64,000 nt of DNA from Sclerotiophoma versabilis. Its lineage: Eukaryota; Ascomycota; Dothideomycetes; Pleosporales; Didymellaceae. The stretch spans positions 248,001-312,000 of the forward strand of contig JAAROD010000094.1 of assembly GCA_012274445.1 (NCBI GenBank). The letters run 5' to 3'. The notes under the pieces are model-generated. The model was not told the origin of the DNA. It was given only the letters and a program-made list of their open reading frames with translations, and did no database searches. The translations under genes were made by a program, and so were the position numbers. Shown in pieces: positions 1 through 12,533 of this stretch (its first letter is position 1; every line of letters starts with the position of its first letter).

Positions 1-2519
1 GATGCGTGGTGGTGGCTCGGGAGACAAACCACGCGAAACGTTCTTCTTGTGATTCGACTCTTTCTCTCCCTTCTTCTTACCGCCACCGAAGATGGAGGAC
101 AGAAGACCTGGTTCTTTTTCTTTCTTGTCACCAGATGCCTTCCTGTTGCTCTCCTTCTTCCGCTCCTCCTCGAGCTTGACGCTTTCGCGGTCTAGTACGA
201 CGCTCTCGCGGCCACGATTACCGCTATGCATGGAAGACTGTAGCAAGTCGAGTCGTGTGTCATCAGGCTTCTCTTGTGGCTTGCTGAGCTTGTTCTTGAC
301 CTTCTTGACCGCTTCTTTCTCGCGCTCTTCTTTCTCTTTCTCTTTCTTGTCGTTGCCAACCAACCAGCCCCAACTCGTCTTTCTGGGTGCATCTTCTTTC
401 TTGTCTTTCGATTTCTTATCCTTCTTGTCCTCTGGGAGACTAGGAATGATCGAAAGGTTATCGGTTCTTGTATTATGATTACCAGGAATAGGCGAGGGGT
501 GCTGCGTCAAGTCGTCAAGGGATTGCTGCGGTTTGATCGGGGAGCTCTGAGCAGCCTGAGCATGCTTGTTCTGTCGGTTCACTGGGGATTGTCGTTGCTG
601 CTGGCTGGGAGGGTGGGGCTGGGCTGGGGCTCGGGGTCCATTAGGCTGCTGTTGCGGGTGTTGTTGCGAGTACTGCTGAGAATGCTGCTGTGGGTGTCTC
701 GGTTGCTGTTGCTGTGGGGGCGGCTGTCGTGAAGTCGTGCGCTCAGGGAGCTGGTATGGCTGTTTTCGCTCTGACTCCTGAGGCGGGGGAGTTTCGATAA
801 TCTGCGGTACTGGCGATGCTAACGATGGTACGGGTGCATTGTATCCCGGTAGATAAGCGCTTGTACGACCGTTGGATGCTATCCTAGAGTGGAAGGCCTT
901 CGGCTTCGGTCCTTGACGCTCCTCTTGTTCAGGTCCGGCTGATCCCGGCCGGGCTTGGGGCTCAGCAGAACCAGGTCGTTGTTCTTCCTCTGTGGGCGAC
1001 TTCCTTCTGCTCGGTCGTGAGAAGTTTGAAGGCTCGAACGCGCCGTTGATGGGCTCTGATTGTACTCTGTTCAGTTGCGTGACCTTGGGCAGCTCGGGCA
1101 CGTCAGGTCGTGTCGGCGAAGTAGCTGGGGACTCGTCCGTATCTGTTTCGGCGTTGCGGCTCACAAGTCGTCTCGAAAGCGGTACTCGACCCTGACTCCG
1201 CAAACTACCTCGTCTGTATGTAGTGCGTGTAGATCGTTTCAGCGAGCCCATTCCACCTCCCATAGCACTAGGGATGATAGGCACGTCACCGTCGACCGAC
1301 TCGGGAGTTGGACTCCTGGACGTGCTCATGCGTCTGACAATCGCGGCGGGGTCCTCTACGATATGTTCCAGCTGCTGCAAATTGTTCGACAGCCCGCCAT
1401 TCGGCTGGGTTACTGAGCGTTTCCTTTCCAAACGCTCGGCGCCGTCCTTGTAACCGGTACCAGTGTCGATCTGCCGTGACAGCATAGACTTCTTCCTGCG
1501 TAGTCCACCGCCCGAATCCTGCCGTCCGATTGCTCCATCGGGAGATAGCGAAGAGCCCAGGTCGCCGGATCGGCGTCTGATGGTGTGCACCTTCTCTTCG
1601 ATGAAGGTCTTGAACTCCTTCGGGGCCAGCTCAGGGTGCAGGCGAGCAGGGACCCAGAATAGCTGCTGGCTTTCGTCGTCAGACAGAGCCGGGGGAGAGA
1701 CGGGGCCCGAAGCGTAGGACTGGAAGGAGGGCAGGTCTGGGTCGGCGTTGTGGACGTCCATGGACATGCGGCGGATAGCCTGCAGGTTGCTGAGCTCTTG
1801 GGCGAGACCAGCCGGGCTCGACTCGTAGTCGAGGTCGTTGAGGGGAAACTGCTGCGTGGCCGGGTCGGAGGAGGTGCGTGACAGCGGTGGTGAGAGCTGG
1901 GCGGTGTGGTGGTGGGCAGGCGGGGGGGAGGCGGCGCTGGCGCCATTGGGGCTCGTGGACAGCTGGGGCTTGCTGTCGGAGTGCAGCTGGGGACGTAGGG
2001 GCGACTTTGCGGGCGGGGCCATGTCGGGGAAGGGGTCGAAGGGGGCGTGGATGCTGTCGCTGAGCGAGTCGGGCAGGAAGCTGAGCGGGCGCGAGCTGCG
2101 CCGGGGCGAGTCGGTGTCGCTGTCGCCGCCGTACAGGTCGCCTATGGCCTCGGTGACGTGGTGGTTGTCATCGCTGATGGAGATGTGCGGGACGTGGCCG
2201 CGGCGCATCTGGTACACGCGCTCGAGCTCGCGTGCTCGGTCGGCTGCTTGCGAAGAGGGCGGAGGGGAGGTCAGCGAAGGTGCTAAGACAAGACGGCGGC
2301 CGGGGGCCGGGGGTGCAGCAGCAAGGGGGGGTGCAGCCGCGACAGCAGCAGCGCCGACGTCGGTTTCACCGCCCGGCGTGCGGCCTGCCCACTGGCTGCG
2401 TGCGCGAGGTGAGGGTTCGCTGCCGGGAACTCACCATTCTGGCTGCACGAGGAATGCGGAGGCGCTCCGACTGCCACGGGGGGTGCCTGGGGGGAGCTGC
2501 GGGCGCACAGCGAGGGCAT
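1..2519 (-). CDS. Low-complexity fungal cortex protein, possibly Seg1/Seg2 eisosome family (3' end beyond window)
   Basis: Two exons are visible: 2519-2435, then 2282 to the window edge. The 152-bp intron opens gtgagt and ends cttag, and the phase joins cleanly. About 789 residues are present without a stop, so the C-terminus lies outside. Most of the protein is Ser/Pro/Gln-rich and disordered. The one well-ordered stretch is near residues 237-252 (FWVPARLHPELAPKEF), followed by IEEKV. After it come a Gln/Pro/His-rich run and a Lys-rich tail with short KKEKE blocks, a GWLVG motif and LLSSIFGGGKKK. The FWVPARLHPEL block is shared by fungal proteins that are often annotated as eisosome assembly proteins SEG1/SEG2, which organise plasma-membrane eisosomes. 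That family name is from memory and uncertain. That the gene is real is well supported; the function is not. Confidence 0.6.
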
Positions 2520-3228
2520 CAGCGGGCGGGCGGCGGGGGCAGGCCGTCGGGGTGCTAGGCGGCGTGCGTGCTGGTGGAGAAGAGGCGGATGGGGGACACC
2601 ATTGCTGGCGGTGCAGAGGATGCGTGAGCGCGGGCGTGAGCGTGGGCGGTCAACAAAGTGTGAAGCCCTGCAGCCCTCATGTTCAAAGGTCCCAGCGTCT
2701 GCTCCCTAAGCCAGAAGTGTCGCCTCGGAGCGCCCACTAACTCCATCCCACACTACTTCGCCCACTACTTCGTCCACTACCTAACAACCGCCGCTGCCAT
2801 GAACATGGCGGAGGCCGACATTTGCTCCACGCCCGCACGCCCACACGCCCACCCAGCCGAGAGACAGGGTCGCGCCCAGCCGTCTCGTGCGCCAGCTCGC
2901 AGCAGCTTGCCCTCCCCAGCCTGTCTCTCGCCTATGCGCTGCCTCTTCACCAAGTGCCCGCAACTGATTGATCGTGCTAGCGCCTCCACCTATCCGCCCT
3001 CCGTGTAGCCAGCCGAAGCGCCAGCGTACCCCTGCAGAAACACACTACTCGCTCGTGCCCTTCAGGAGCACGTCGCACAGAAACTACATCATTGTCGTCG
3101 CGCAGAAACCGCATCATTATCGTCGCTCTTTTCGTGCCAGTGACGAGTGCATTATCGATTATCTACTACTGCTGCAGTGCAGCTCACCAGTCTACGCAGC
3201 GAACCATGCCCATGTGCACGCCCCCTTG
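2520..3228. other. Intergenic: promoter of the low-complexity gene and downstream region of gem1
   Basis: No supportable gene. Both neighbours lie on the minus strand, so this 0.7-kb stretch holds the upstream region of the gene at 1-2519 and the 3' flank of gem1. Small reading frames here lack coding character. Confidence 0.6.
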
Positions 3229-5249
3229 TCATGAGGACGCACTGTTTCGCTTCCAGATGAAGACCGCCGACGCAACCACGCACGTGACTGCGCCCAGCGC
3301 CAGATACACGTTCATGTTGTCGTACCCACCCTCATCCTCGTTCTTCGGAAACGCAGTCGACGGATGGGTCGCACATTCCGCCAGCTACACCCGTCAGCTT
3401 GCACTCGTCACGTGCGGCAGCGGCGCTAACTTACGTGAACGAACAGCTCCGATATGCTGCTCCATGTCGCGCTGACATGTAGAGGCGGAGCCATGCGCAA
3501 CGCGCTCGTGTACTCATCAGGCTGCTGCTCACATCGCTGCATCGTCTTGTCCTGGTCTGCCTTCAACGCTGTGTATACTGCAGGTAGTGCGTCCAGGTGA
3601 GGATACTTCTTACGTAGTTCGACAATATGCGCAAAGCTGTCCGGGTCAGAGGAGTCATATGTGTAGCACACCAAGTCACAAGCGTCTAGCTTGGCTTGGT
3701 TTTCGAGAATCGCAGGCTCCAGCTCGCCGAGTTCTTCGAGAATCAGGTAGCATTGTTTGCCACCCTTGAGCTCAACACTGTTCACTGCTGATCGAGGTTT
3801 GATGGTGGGATGGTACGTTTGCGTAAATGGTCGTTGCAGGAACGACGACAGCAACGCGCTCTTTCCACTACCACTCGAACCTAGCACGTAGCATAGAAAC
3901 ACGTTGCGCTCCACTCGCGCAGGTCGGTTCCTCCGCTTCCTAGCTTTCGTCTGCTTCAACGCACTTGTTGTGCCGCTGCGGTCATTGCTTTCGAAACCCA
4001 GGTATGCTAGATATTCCAGTGTTGTCTTGGGCTCTTCAAATGTCGTCATGCTCCATTGCGCCAACCAACCCTGAAGTGTAATATGACCCGCGTCATTGCG
4101 CACAGTACACGAAGGGAATGCAGAGTCTGTCCAAGATGTGGGAATTCCAGGTGTCGTTGCAAACAGATTGGCGAGTTCTCGGTCATTGAGGCCGCCATCG
4201 TTGTCCTTATCGAACTTCAGGAAAAGGTCAACGAAGAAACGGTATCCAGCTGGACTGAGTTCTGCCGAGGAAAACTGCGCAACCTCAAACTTGGGCCGCA
4301 AGTATGCGTCTTGCAGACTGAGACTATCGGTGTAGTAAAACTTTCGCAGGATGATCCAGATGGTCTCGTGGCGGCCCTTCTCTGCAAAGATCTTGTTCAG
4401 GAGCAGAAAGCCCTTCTCATCCATTCCGTTCTCTCCGGTAGCACCAGGTGCAAACCTCTCCATCGACTTCTTGATGTTGGCAAGATCGTCCTCGCCCAAC
4501 GGCTTCTCGAAACACTTGATCTGAAAATCGTGTATTTCCTGGTCATTCCAGTACCCATCCTTGTCTGAGTCGCAGAGGTGAAACACTCGTTGCAGCGCAG
4601 AGACGGCTGCAGGCTTGAGTGCGTTCTCTTTGGAGTCGTAGAGTGGTGCTATTGGGTGGGTGACAGCTTTCTGACAGAGGAAGAAGACCTCATTGATGTT
4701 TGCATGCTCCTTGGCACTTGTCCGTATGCACGAGTCAATCTCCTTGAACTCGTTCATGACCGGCAGCATCTCCTCTGCGACCACTTGCGATGTTGTCCCA
4801 TTCGCGGCTAGGTCGGCCTTGTTGGCGCATAACACCACCGGTACGTTCACGCCGAGAGAGCGGAAGTACGGCATCCAGAACAGCGCGACCCTCTCATAGC
4901 TGTAGTGGTCCGAGTATACCAACAGTATGACGTTCGATTTACGCAGCTCCTTGCGCAGAGCATGTCGTTCGTGGGGCAGGGCGGAGGTGTCGACGATGGT
5001 GGTGGTGACATTATCGGGCGTGCCGAGCGTAGGCGGCAGCGTTACCTGAGGAAGTACAGGTTGGATTTTGGCGGTGACGAACACATCCTTGACGAGCGAG
5101 GTGATGATGGAGCTCTTGCCGACTCCCTCGTCACCGCAGACACAGATTCGGACTGGGGTACCACCTTAGTCGACAGCCATGCCACGGCAAGCCAGCAACA
5201 TCAACAAACACCGACAGCTCGGACAGGGGCTCCACATACCAGTTGCCAT
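3229..5249 (-). CDS. gem1: Miro-type mitochondrial Rho GTPase Gem1 (ERMES-associated)
   Basis: Three exons: 5249-5240, 5152-3435 and 3384-3229, giving 627 aa, the usual length for fungal Gem1. Exon 1 is only 10 nt (ATGGCAACTG) and splices to give MATVRICVCGDEGVGKSS, with the P-loop near residues 10-17. The order of domains is an N-terminal GTPase (NKAD guanine motif), two EF-hand regions (DSDKDGYWNDQE and DKDNDGGLND) and a second GTPase with GSSGSGKS. The short last exon, reached by a 50-bp intron, supplies a C-terminal membrane segment beginning NVYLALGAV and a basic WKRN end. This is the outer-membrane tail anchor expected of the family. Known role: mitochondrial shape, inheritance and ER-mitochondria contact. 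The gene is divergent from creC. Confidence 0.95.
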
Positions 5250-5844
5250 ACTTCAGCATGTTCACTGCTCACTGCATATCAGTGAGGTTTGGGTGGCAGA
5301 GAGCGGAGAAGAGAAAATAGCTCCGAAGGGAGTGTGACAGATGCAGGCACCGCGCTCACAGTACTACGGTGTATGGTCGGTGAGGCCTTGGTCGGCGATT
5401 CGAGCAACAGAATACCGAGCGCTGCTTCCACGTTTCTTGGCGATCGCAACCTTAAGCTCCCCCGCATTCGCGCCAGCTGCCAAACTACCGGAAAGTAGAT
5501 TAATTGACATGGTTGCCTGTGGACAGCCTTGCCGCAGCTGCTCCTTGCAAGGTGCTTGCTCCCACCACGAGTGACAGCAGCGATATCGTGAATGCTTGCG
5601 CACGGGTCCACCCACCCAAGCATCCAACACAAGCCACATCCGAATGCGATGCTAGGCTGCTCCTCTCCGCATTCTCCACGGTTCGGTTGACTGCGCCGCG
5701 ACTCGGTCTTCCCGTCACGGTCCTCGCAGCGCACACGGGGCCACATACTCCGACATATACATAACCGCCCCACCCTCCTCGTCATGCCCATGCCTGTTCG
5801 CGCTGTACTGTGATTAACTAATAGTACATTGCACCGCAGCAGCC
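5250..5844. other. Divergent promoter region of gem1 and creC
   Basis: A 595-bp spacer between two oppositely oriented genes. Reading frames on both strands here have no recognisable product and overlap each other. It is presumably shared regulatory DNA; I could not pick out a specific site. Confidence 0.6.
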
Positions 5845-8164
5845 ATGTTGTAAGTGATGGCCAGGCCCGCCCACCAATCGCAGCACTATCGCTATCATGC
5901 CACCACCTGCACCCAAGGAGCCTAACTGACCACTTGTCCAGCGTGCTGCCTCCACCACCTCGGTACCCTGTTGGCGGCTATCCCGGTGTGCCGCCTGGAC
6001 AGCTTATCGAGACCAACAACACCATCACCCACCCCACCGGGCCCGAGCATCAATTGGTGGTGGGAGAGGGTATGTCGAGTCGGCGTGTATGCGCAGGGCA
6101 CTGGACCGTTTGCTGACTGTTGACATGGCAGGCACCTACACACTCCGCGATGATCTCCATCTAGCCACCCCGCCGCCGCACCCGTCAGAAGCACCTGTAC
6201 ATAACCCCAACCCGCTTGCGACCACCGTCTCGCCGCCAACCCAAGGCACAAAGCTGTCACTCGTCGCCCTCGCGCCCCGCCGACCCTCTACCACGCTGCT
6301 ACAGAGACTCGACACAAAGAACAGCACGCGATCTCAAGTCCCACCTATTGCCGAACACGAGTCGAACAGCCACACGAGTGACGCCGACTCCCAGGGTGTT
6401 AATGGCTTTGTGTCGTCGCCGCTGGATGGTCTCCGGACACCTGTATTTGGTGCAGACAATGCAGCTCTGAGCGTAGTCAACGGCAAGGTCTCTAAAGATC
6501 CAAGTAAGAGGAACAAGCCGAAGAACAACATCGTCAAGAGCAACTCCTCGTTTGTCTCCAGAGTCATCCCCCACGAAGCCTTGACTAAACGACTACAAGA
6601 GCACAACGTCAATGGTCTCTATGCATTCGCCAACATCAATCGCGCACTGCAATGGCTAGACTTGACATCACCTACCAAGGAGGAACACCTGACCAAGATC
6701 TTGTTCACAAAGGCTCACGCGTTGTGCCACGACATCAACCAGGTCACCAAGGGGCCAAACCATCTCGACATCGTCATGGGCTTCTCGACGGGTGATATCA
6801 TTTGGTATGAGCCCATGTCGCAGAAGTACGCACGGTTAAACAAGAACGGCATCATCAACCCAACTGCAGTGTCTGACATCCGGTGGATACCAAATAGCGA
6901 AAACCTGTTCATGGCCGCACACATGGATGGCAGTCTTGTTGTGTATGATAAAGAAAAGGAGGATGCAGCTTTCGTTCCTGAAGATCAGACGCCCGACGAG
7001 GGCATGTCTGACATGGAAAGAAAGACGAGGCTGACTGTCAAGAAGTCTGTTCAGTCCAAGAACCAAAAGGCAAACCCGGTATCTTACTGGCAGGTGTCCA
7101 GTTCGAAGATCAATGCCTTTGAGTTCTCGCCTGATCGCCGCCACTTCGCTGTTGTTTCTGAGGACGGCTCGTTCAGGATCATTGACTTTTTGCGGGAAAG
7201 GCTTCTCCACCATTACATGAGTTACTACGGCGGCATGATGTGCGTTTGCTGGTCGCCTGACGGCAGATACATCGTTACGGGAGGCCAAGATGATCTGGTT
7301 TCGATCTGGTCGCTGGAAGACCGTATGCTAGTAGCGCGCTGTCAAGGGCACAATTCCTGGGTGACAGGCGTGCAATTCGACCCTTGGAGGTGCGATGAGC
7401 GCAGCTATCGGATCGGAAGTGTTGGAGAAGACACAAGATTGTTGTTGTGGGATTTCAGTGTGGGCATGTTGCACCGACCACGAGCCGCATCATTGCGGCC
7501 ACGGAATAGCATGGCCTCAACGAACCTCAACATGCAGCGCACACGGACGGAGAGTTCTGCCGGCCGTATGCGATCAAACTCCAACCTGACATCGGGAAGC
7601 GGACTCGATGACGATGAGGTTTTGCATCCGGTTGAGCCCCGCGCACGTATCGCGATGCTGCCTCCAGTGTTGGTGAGTCGACGATCAAGAACAACGTCAC
7701 GAAAAGCTAGTACTAACGGTCTGCGCAGGCCAAGTCAGTCGATGAACACCCCCTTACCTGGTTGGCTTTTGAGGAAGATTGCATAATAACATCGTGCAAG
7801 AAGGGTACGTCTTATTTTCGTCAATCGCCGCTCATCACGTTGAAATTTTCTCCTCCAACCTCATAAGCACGTTTCTATCCTAAAATTATGCGATAACGCA
7901 TTGTTCGCCGCAGCCGTCGCGCTAGGGCAGGAACTCCCGCGGTCGTGCAGGACCCGCTTGCCGAGTGCGTTGTGTTTCTGTTGGGAGTTGCAAAACCTCA
8001 TATGAACTGATAAGGACGCTCGATGTGGATCGGAGTTGAGACTGTGCTAACGAGACTGTTTCGCAGGGCACATCAGGACTTGGGACCGTCCAAAGGAGGG
8101 CTCGTCGACAGACGATAGTGGACGCGCGCGCTCGCGAACGAGCTCGAGCGCGGGCATCTCATAG
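5845..8164 (+). CDS. creC: WD40-repeat catabolite repression protein CreC
   Basis: Five exons: 5845-5849, 5942-6069, 6132-7672, 7729-7804 and 8067-8164, giving 615 aa. The start is a 5-nt exon (ATGTT) that gives MFVLPPPPRYP. All introns have GT..AG ends, and tactaac or gctaac branch points sit before exons 4 and 5. Diagnostic CreC blocks are TYTLRDDLHLATPPPHPSEA near residue 45, then SFVSRVIPHEAL and GLYAFANINRALQWLDL, followed by WD40 repeats (DIRWIPN..., FSPDRRHFAVVSEDGSFRI, CWSPDGRYIVTGGQDD). The last small exons complete the final repeat, ending HIRTWDRPKEG. In Aspergillus CreC stabilises the deubiquitinating enzyme CreB and acts in carbon catabolite repression. The next gene downstream is an alpha-arrestin of the CreD class. 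Confidence 0.95.
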
Positions 8165-9854
8165 ACATACAACACGTGTAGGAAGTTGTTTTTTATTGGT
8201 GGACGTTGGAGCACTACGATGAGGCTCTGCGAGCACCTGCATGTGTATTGGCAGGGGTGGCTGTTTAAACTTCTCTCCCGGGAAGGCCCGATGGCTGTGT
8301 GTTCCTTTCGTTCTGGAACCGCACGTCACCCGTGCGTCCTGCATGCGCGTGGCACCGTCTCAGGCGTTCGACTGTACAAAAGACCAGTGTATGCAGGGGC
8401 GATGGTGCATGCAGCATGCAGTATATCACTCTTATCTCTATCTCTCACAACCGGATGGCGTCACCTGGTCAAAACCTGATGCTCGAATGATGTTGCGATG
8501 ACTGTGCGACGCTCATCGCTGTACTGCTGCTCCTCGGCGAGAAGCCCGATTACCTGATTGCGCCATTCGTCTTGCGCACCGCATTGGAAAAGGTATCCAC
8601 TGCGGCTTTCCGCTGCCGTGCGTGAGGTGAGGCTGGACTGATACCAGCGTGGCGCACGTCGATCAGTGCGGTTCCTTGACCGAACAAATGCAGAGATCTT
8701 CCGTACCGCGGCCGTAGAGAGGTTGAGCACCCATCGTGAGTGTACAAAGGCGGAACGAGATGCAGCTATGAACGAGCATGTTTCACCCACAGCAAACAAA
8801 GGACTGTCATCTCGAGGAGGTGGCTCACCGTATCTTGTGTTGGAAACAGATGGTGTGATCTGGAACATCACCGTGGGCTTCTACTGTGCTGATACTTGAT
8901 AACGATACGAACGTCAACGTGTGTCTGTGGCTGATGAACATGCACAATGGAAAACTGGAGCCAACTTCTTGATTCGTGACGTAGTCGGGTAGATGCACGC
9001 CCACCGGGGCGCCACGAATCTGCTCTAAGTGTTGAGCAGTCTAGCAAAGTGCCCTCTGCGCAGGCAGCATCGATGTCCTGAGCACCTCGATGCCCAGCAC
9101 GCCGCAGCTGTAATGAACGTCAAAGCTTGATCACAAGGCCGAGTAACAGCTCGGCGAACGAGCTTAGGACGAGACGTCTCGAGCTAGCCGCGCTGGCTTC
9201 CCTGCAGTGCCTGTCTCATCCAGCAGCGCTGCAGCAGGCATGTGTCAGGTATCACGCCGTTCGCGGGAGGCAATCGGCCCTGCACCTTCCACTCGGTGGG
9301 TCCGGTGTGCCAAAAAAATTCGAGATCCCAAGACAAGCAAGTCGCGCAGAGGGAAGATTACAGACGGCGCTAGCGAAAACAATGATGCGAGCAACCGTAC
9401 CCACTCTGGCGACCCTACGCAGTGGATCGCGGCGCGTTGAGCAGAGGAGCTGCACGGGTGGTGAGCAGGCCCATGCTGGCCGCCCTTGGCCGCGGCGGCG
9501 GCGAGCATCCCACGCTGCGTGCTGTATATGTAGAACGGGGCAGCTTGCACGCGGCTGGCTTGCAAAAGCTGGATCGATCGCCCTCACAAGCTGTTGGTGT
9601 TGTTTGGAAACCCGGCCAGATTTCCCACGCAAGACGCAATCGCTCAGCCACCACTCACTACACTACCACAATCACCGGACTTGGATAGTACCATACCAGT
9701 CATCTTTTCGACAGCCCACTCTCGTTGCGCCGGATATCTTATCTGGTGGAAAGTGAAGCACTCCTCTGCCTATTCATAGCGCTGGACCTCGAAAGAGCGA
9801 GTGTTGCGATTGTGGACTCCAGGTGATTTTCCTGGCCTTGTCCCTCGTTACATC
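8165..9854. other. Intergenic: creC 3' flank and arrestin promoter
   Basis: About 1.7 kb without a convincing gene. A 136-codon frame on the minus strand (8871-8461) and a 209-codon frame on the plus strand (9127-9756) are open, but they show no family features and are overlapped by other open frames. Confidence 0.5.
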
Positions 9855-11813
9855 ATGCCTCGCCCCGGTGCCGGAATCTTTGGCGGGCGGGACCACTCGC
9901 CTGTGCTGGAGATCAAGTACGTGCCAATGCAGCCGCTCTGCGCAGAGAAGCAAGGAGAAGGAGGAAAGCGACTGACTCTCACCTAGGCCAGACTCGCCTT
10001 TTGTGGTGTTTTACGGCGAGCCCTCGGAATCGCACGATGCAGAGCTCAAGGGCAAGCTGGTCCTGAACAACCCTGAGTCGATTTCAGTGCGCAGCGTTCG
10101 CATAACGCTGACGGCGACGCGCAAAGTCTCGTACGCAGCCCCCAACCCTTGGAGTGACTGCAGCGCGCAGACTGATTCCCCGCGACAGATGGCACTTGAC
10201 CAACACCGTGAGCCCGCAGCCGATCACGCAAAAGACCAACTTCCTCGTCGACAACCTCACACTCTTCCCCGTCTCGTGTTCAGACAAGAACGCGAAAGCG
10301 CACAAAATCAATGCCGGGCACCATGAGTGGGATTTTAGGTTCAAGATGCCGAGCAGCCTCGACCAGAGCGTCGAGGGGCTGCCGACGAACTGGGTTGTGT
10401 ACAATCTGAAGGCCACAGTCGACAGGGGGTACATGAGCAAGCAGCTCTCTGCCTCGTCGCATATCCGCGTCATTCGCACATTGGGCCGCGACTTGCTCGA
10501 GTCCATGCCAATGGAGCAGGTTAGTTGCGCGCAGCATGTACCAGGGCCTAACTGACCAAACCGCGCAGATCAACGAGGACATTTGGGCGAACAAAATCGC
10601 CTACAAGATCACGGTCCCTCAGAAGAACTACATTATCGGCACATCGATTACCGCCGACTTTGTATTAATACCGCTGCGGAAAGGGGTTGAGATCACAACC
10701 ATCAAGATGGAGCTGATCGAGTCGCGGCAACTCTTCGCAGAATACGCCGGCAGGAGGATCAGTCACCAGACAGATGTCCAAGTCGCCGTAAAGGAGGCCG
10801 ACATGCCCTCCGACTCTGCACACCTCGTTCCCGCCGAGGTCGACGATGCAGACGCGCTGTTCGACGAGTCCCACCGTTTTTCCATGACACTGGATCTGCC
10901 CAAGTCTCTGAAGCACTGCAGGCAATCTGTAGATACGGAGAACATTCGATTGTCGCACAAGCTGAGGCTTTATGTCAACCTGAAGAACCCGGAAGGTCAC
11001 ACTAGCCAGCTCCTGGTCAAGAACCACGTTCACCTGTTCATTTCTCCCAACCTTCCTCCGAACGAAGACCAAAGTGTAGTGGTGGACCACAACATCTTGT
11101 CACAGCAGGCGATTGCGGACGAGGTCAACCAGAACGCACCGCCGACATACGGTCTTCATCAGCTTGACGAACTTTACAACGACATCGACCCCTCTGGCTT
11201 CATGACACCCGGTGGCTGGCGCAGCACCATGAACAGCGGCGCAAACACTCCTTTCTTTGCGCAGAGTCGACGTGGCTCTGCAGAAGACCTCTCTCTGGAC
11301 GCAGTCGCCCACCAGCAAAACGGACCCGGTGTGTCCACAATTGCTCTGCAACACCGTTTGGCAAATCTCAACATGTCTCACAACGATCGTCACTCTCGCT
11401 TCCACCCCTCGCGCCAGGATTCAAATGGCGACCATTCTGGCCAGCAGTCCTCGAACCACTCCTCTGGCCAGAGCACACCGCACCATCGCACACCCCAGAA
11501 TGGCACTGAGCCATCGTACTTCGATATTCCTACCAACGACTACGAATACGACATGTCTGCGCTTGCACGAACACCTAGCTACAACACAGCAGTGCGCACA
11601 CCCGCATCATACACACCGATGGAAGTAGCACTCCCAAGTTATGACGTTGCAACCTCGCGACCTGGCAGCCCCGTCAGGAGTCGCGGTAGCAGAGGTACAA
11701 CACCGAGCCCTGCCCGCAGCCTCGACACATTGAGCGAGGAGACATTCAGGAATACACAGATCAACAGCAGGAGAGAATCTCCGAGACACAGCGATGAACT
11801 GAGACAGCACTAG
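9855..11813 (+). CDS. Alpha-arrestin, CreD/ApyA type (ubiquitin-ligase adaptor)
   Basis: Four exons: 9855-9916, 9987-10130, 10189-10519 and 10569-11813, giving 593 aa. Introns are 50-70 bp, and phases restore KPDSPFVVFYG and RKVSWHLTN across the joins. An arrestin-N fold (FVVFYGEPSESHDAELKGKLVL) and an arrestin-C domain (NKIAYKITVPQKNYIIGTSI) are followed by a long Ser/His/Gln-rich tail. A PPTY motif (PPxY) lies just after the arrestin core, and LPSY and TPSY lie further on. Such motifs bind WW domains of Rsp5/HulA HECT ligases. Layout matches Aspergillus CreD and its paralogue ApyA, which promote endocytosis of permeases; I cannot separate the two by eye. It is tandem with creC, same strand. 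Confidence 0.88.
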
Positions 11814-12533
11814 CGGAGAGCTGTGTGGGTACGATTTTCTGCATAGGCACGGCGTTTGGGTTTACAACTTGTAGAAATAGACTGGCTTGAGCTGGAGTGC
11901 TCGGTCTTAATAGATGGATGATGGACTTGGCTTCGACTGGGACGAGATATCCTTAGATTTGGCGTTTCTGACGGGATTGGAATGGGATACTGGACTTTTC
12001 TTCTCTCCTCTTTGCACTTGAATTCAATCTCATGATTGCAGCTCTACGATTCTACTCCTGACCCACGTCACTCGTGCTGATTCATTCTTACTGAATGATT
12101 AGGAAAAGCGCTTACATTAGAGCCATCCCGGGACCGCAATGCACGTCTTCTTCGCCCATTGGATGAGTTAAGAGTAATTATATCCGACACGGCGCACATG
12201 AAAGCACTATAATGCAACTTCTCTTCAGATCCCAGTTAACAACGCTCAATAGGATAACCACGAAAGGAAGGCGTGTAAATTAACACCTGCCCCGTGCGCA
12301 CCGAATCACATCTCGCGGCCCCCCCCCCCCCCCCCACATCCCTCGCCCTCACGCAGGAACCCGTGCTTGCCGTGTTGAAATAACAACACATACATACGTA
12401 GTACATGCACGGTTACTTACTTACATACATTTTACACATACGGTATACACCACGTTCACACTACATTCACACTACGTTCTCACACACCTCCCACCACACT
12501 CCAACCACAAAGACACCTTACTCCGCCTGTAAC
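11814..12533. other. Intergenic region with a 17-nt C homopolymer
   Basis: Holds the arrestin 3' flank and the promoter of the thioredoxin-like gene. A run of 17 C lies at 12319-12335, and a stretch rich in CATACA/CACAC leads up to the start codon. No gene seen. Confidence 0.6.

Noticed and set aside
8461..8871. 136-codon minus frame in the creC-arrestin spacer
   Set aside because: No domain or biased codon use that I can see, and another frame overlaps it.
9127..9756. 209-codon plus frame upstream of the arrestin gene
   Set aside because: Arg/Ser/Ala-rich with no motif. Long overlapping frames on the other strand point to base composition.
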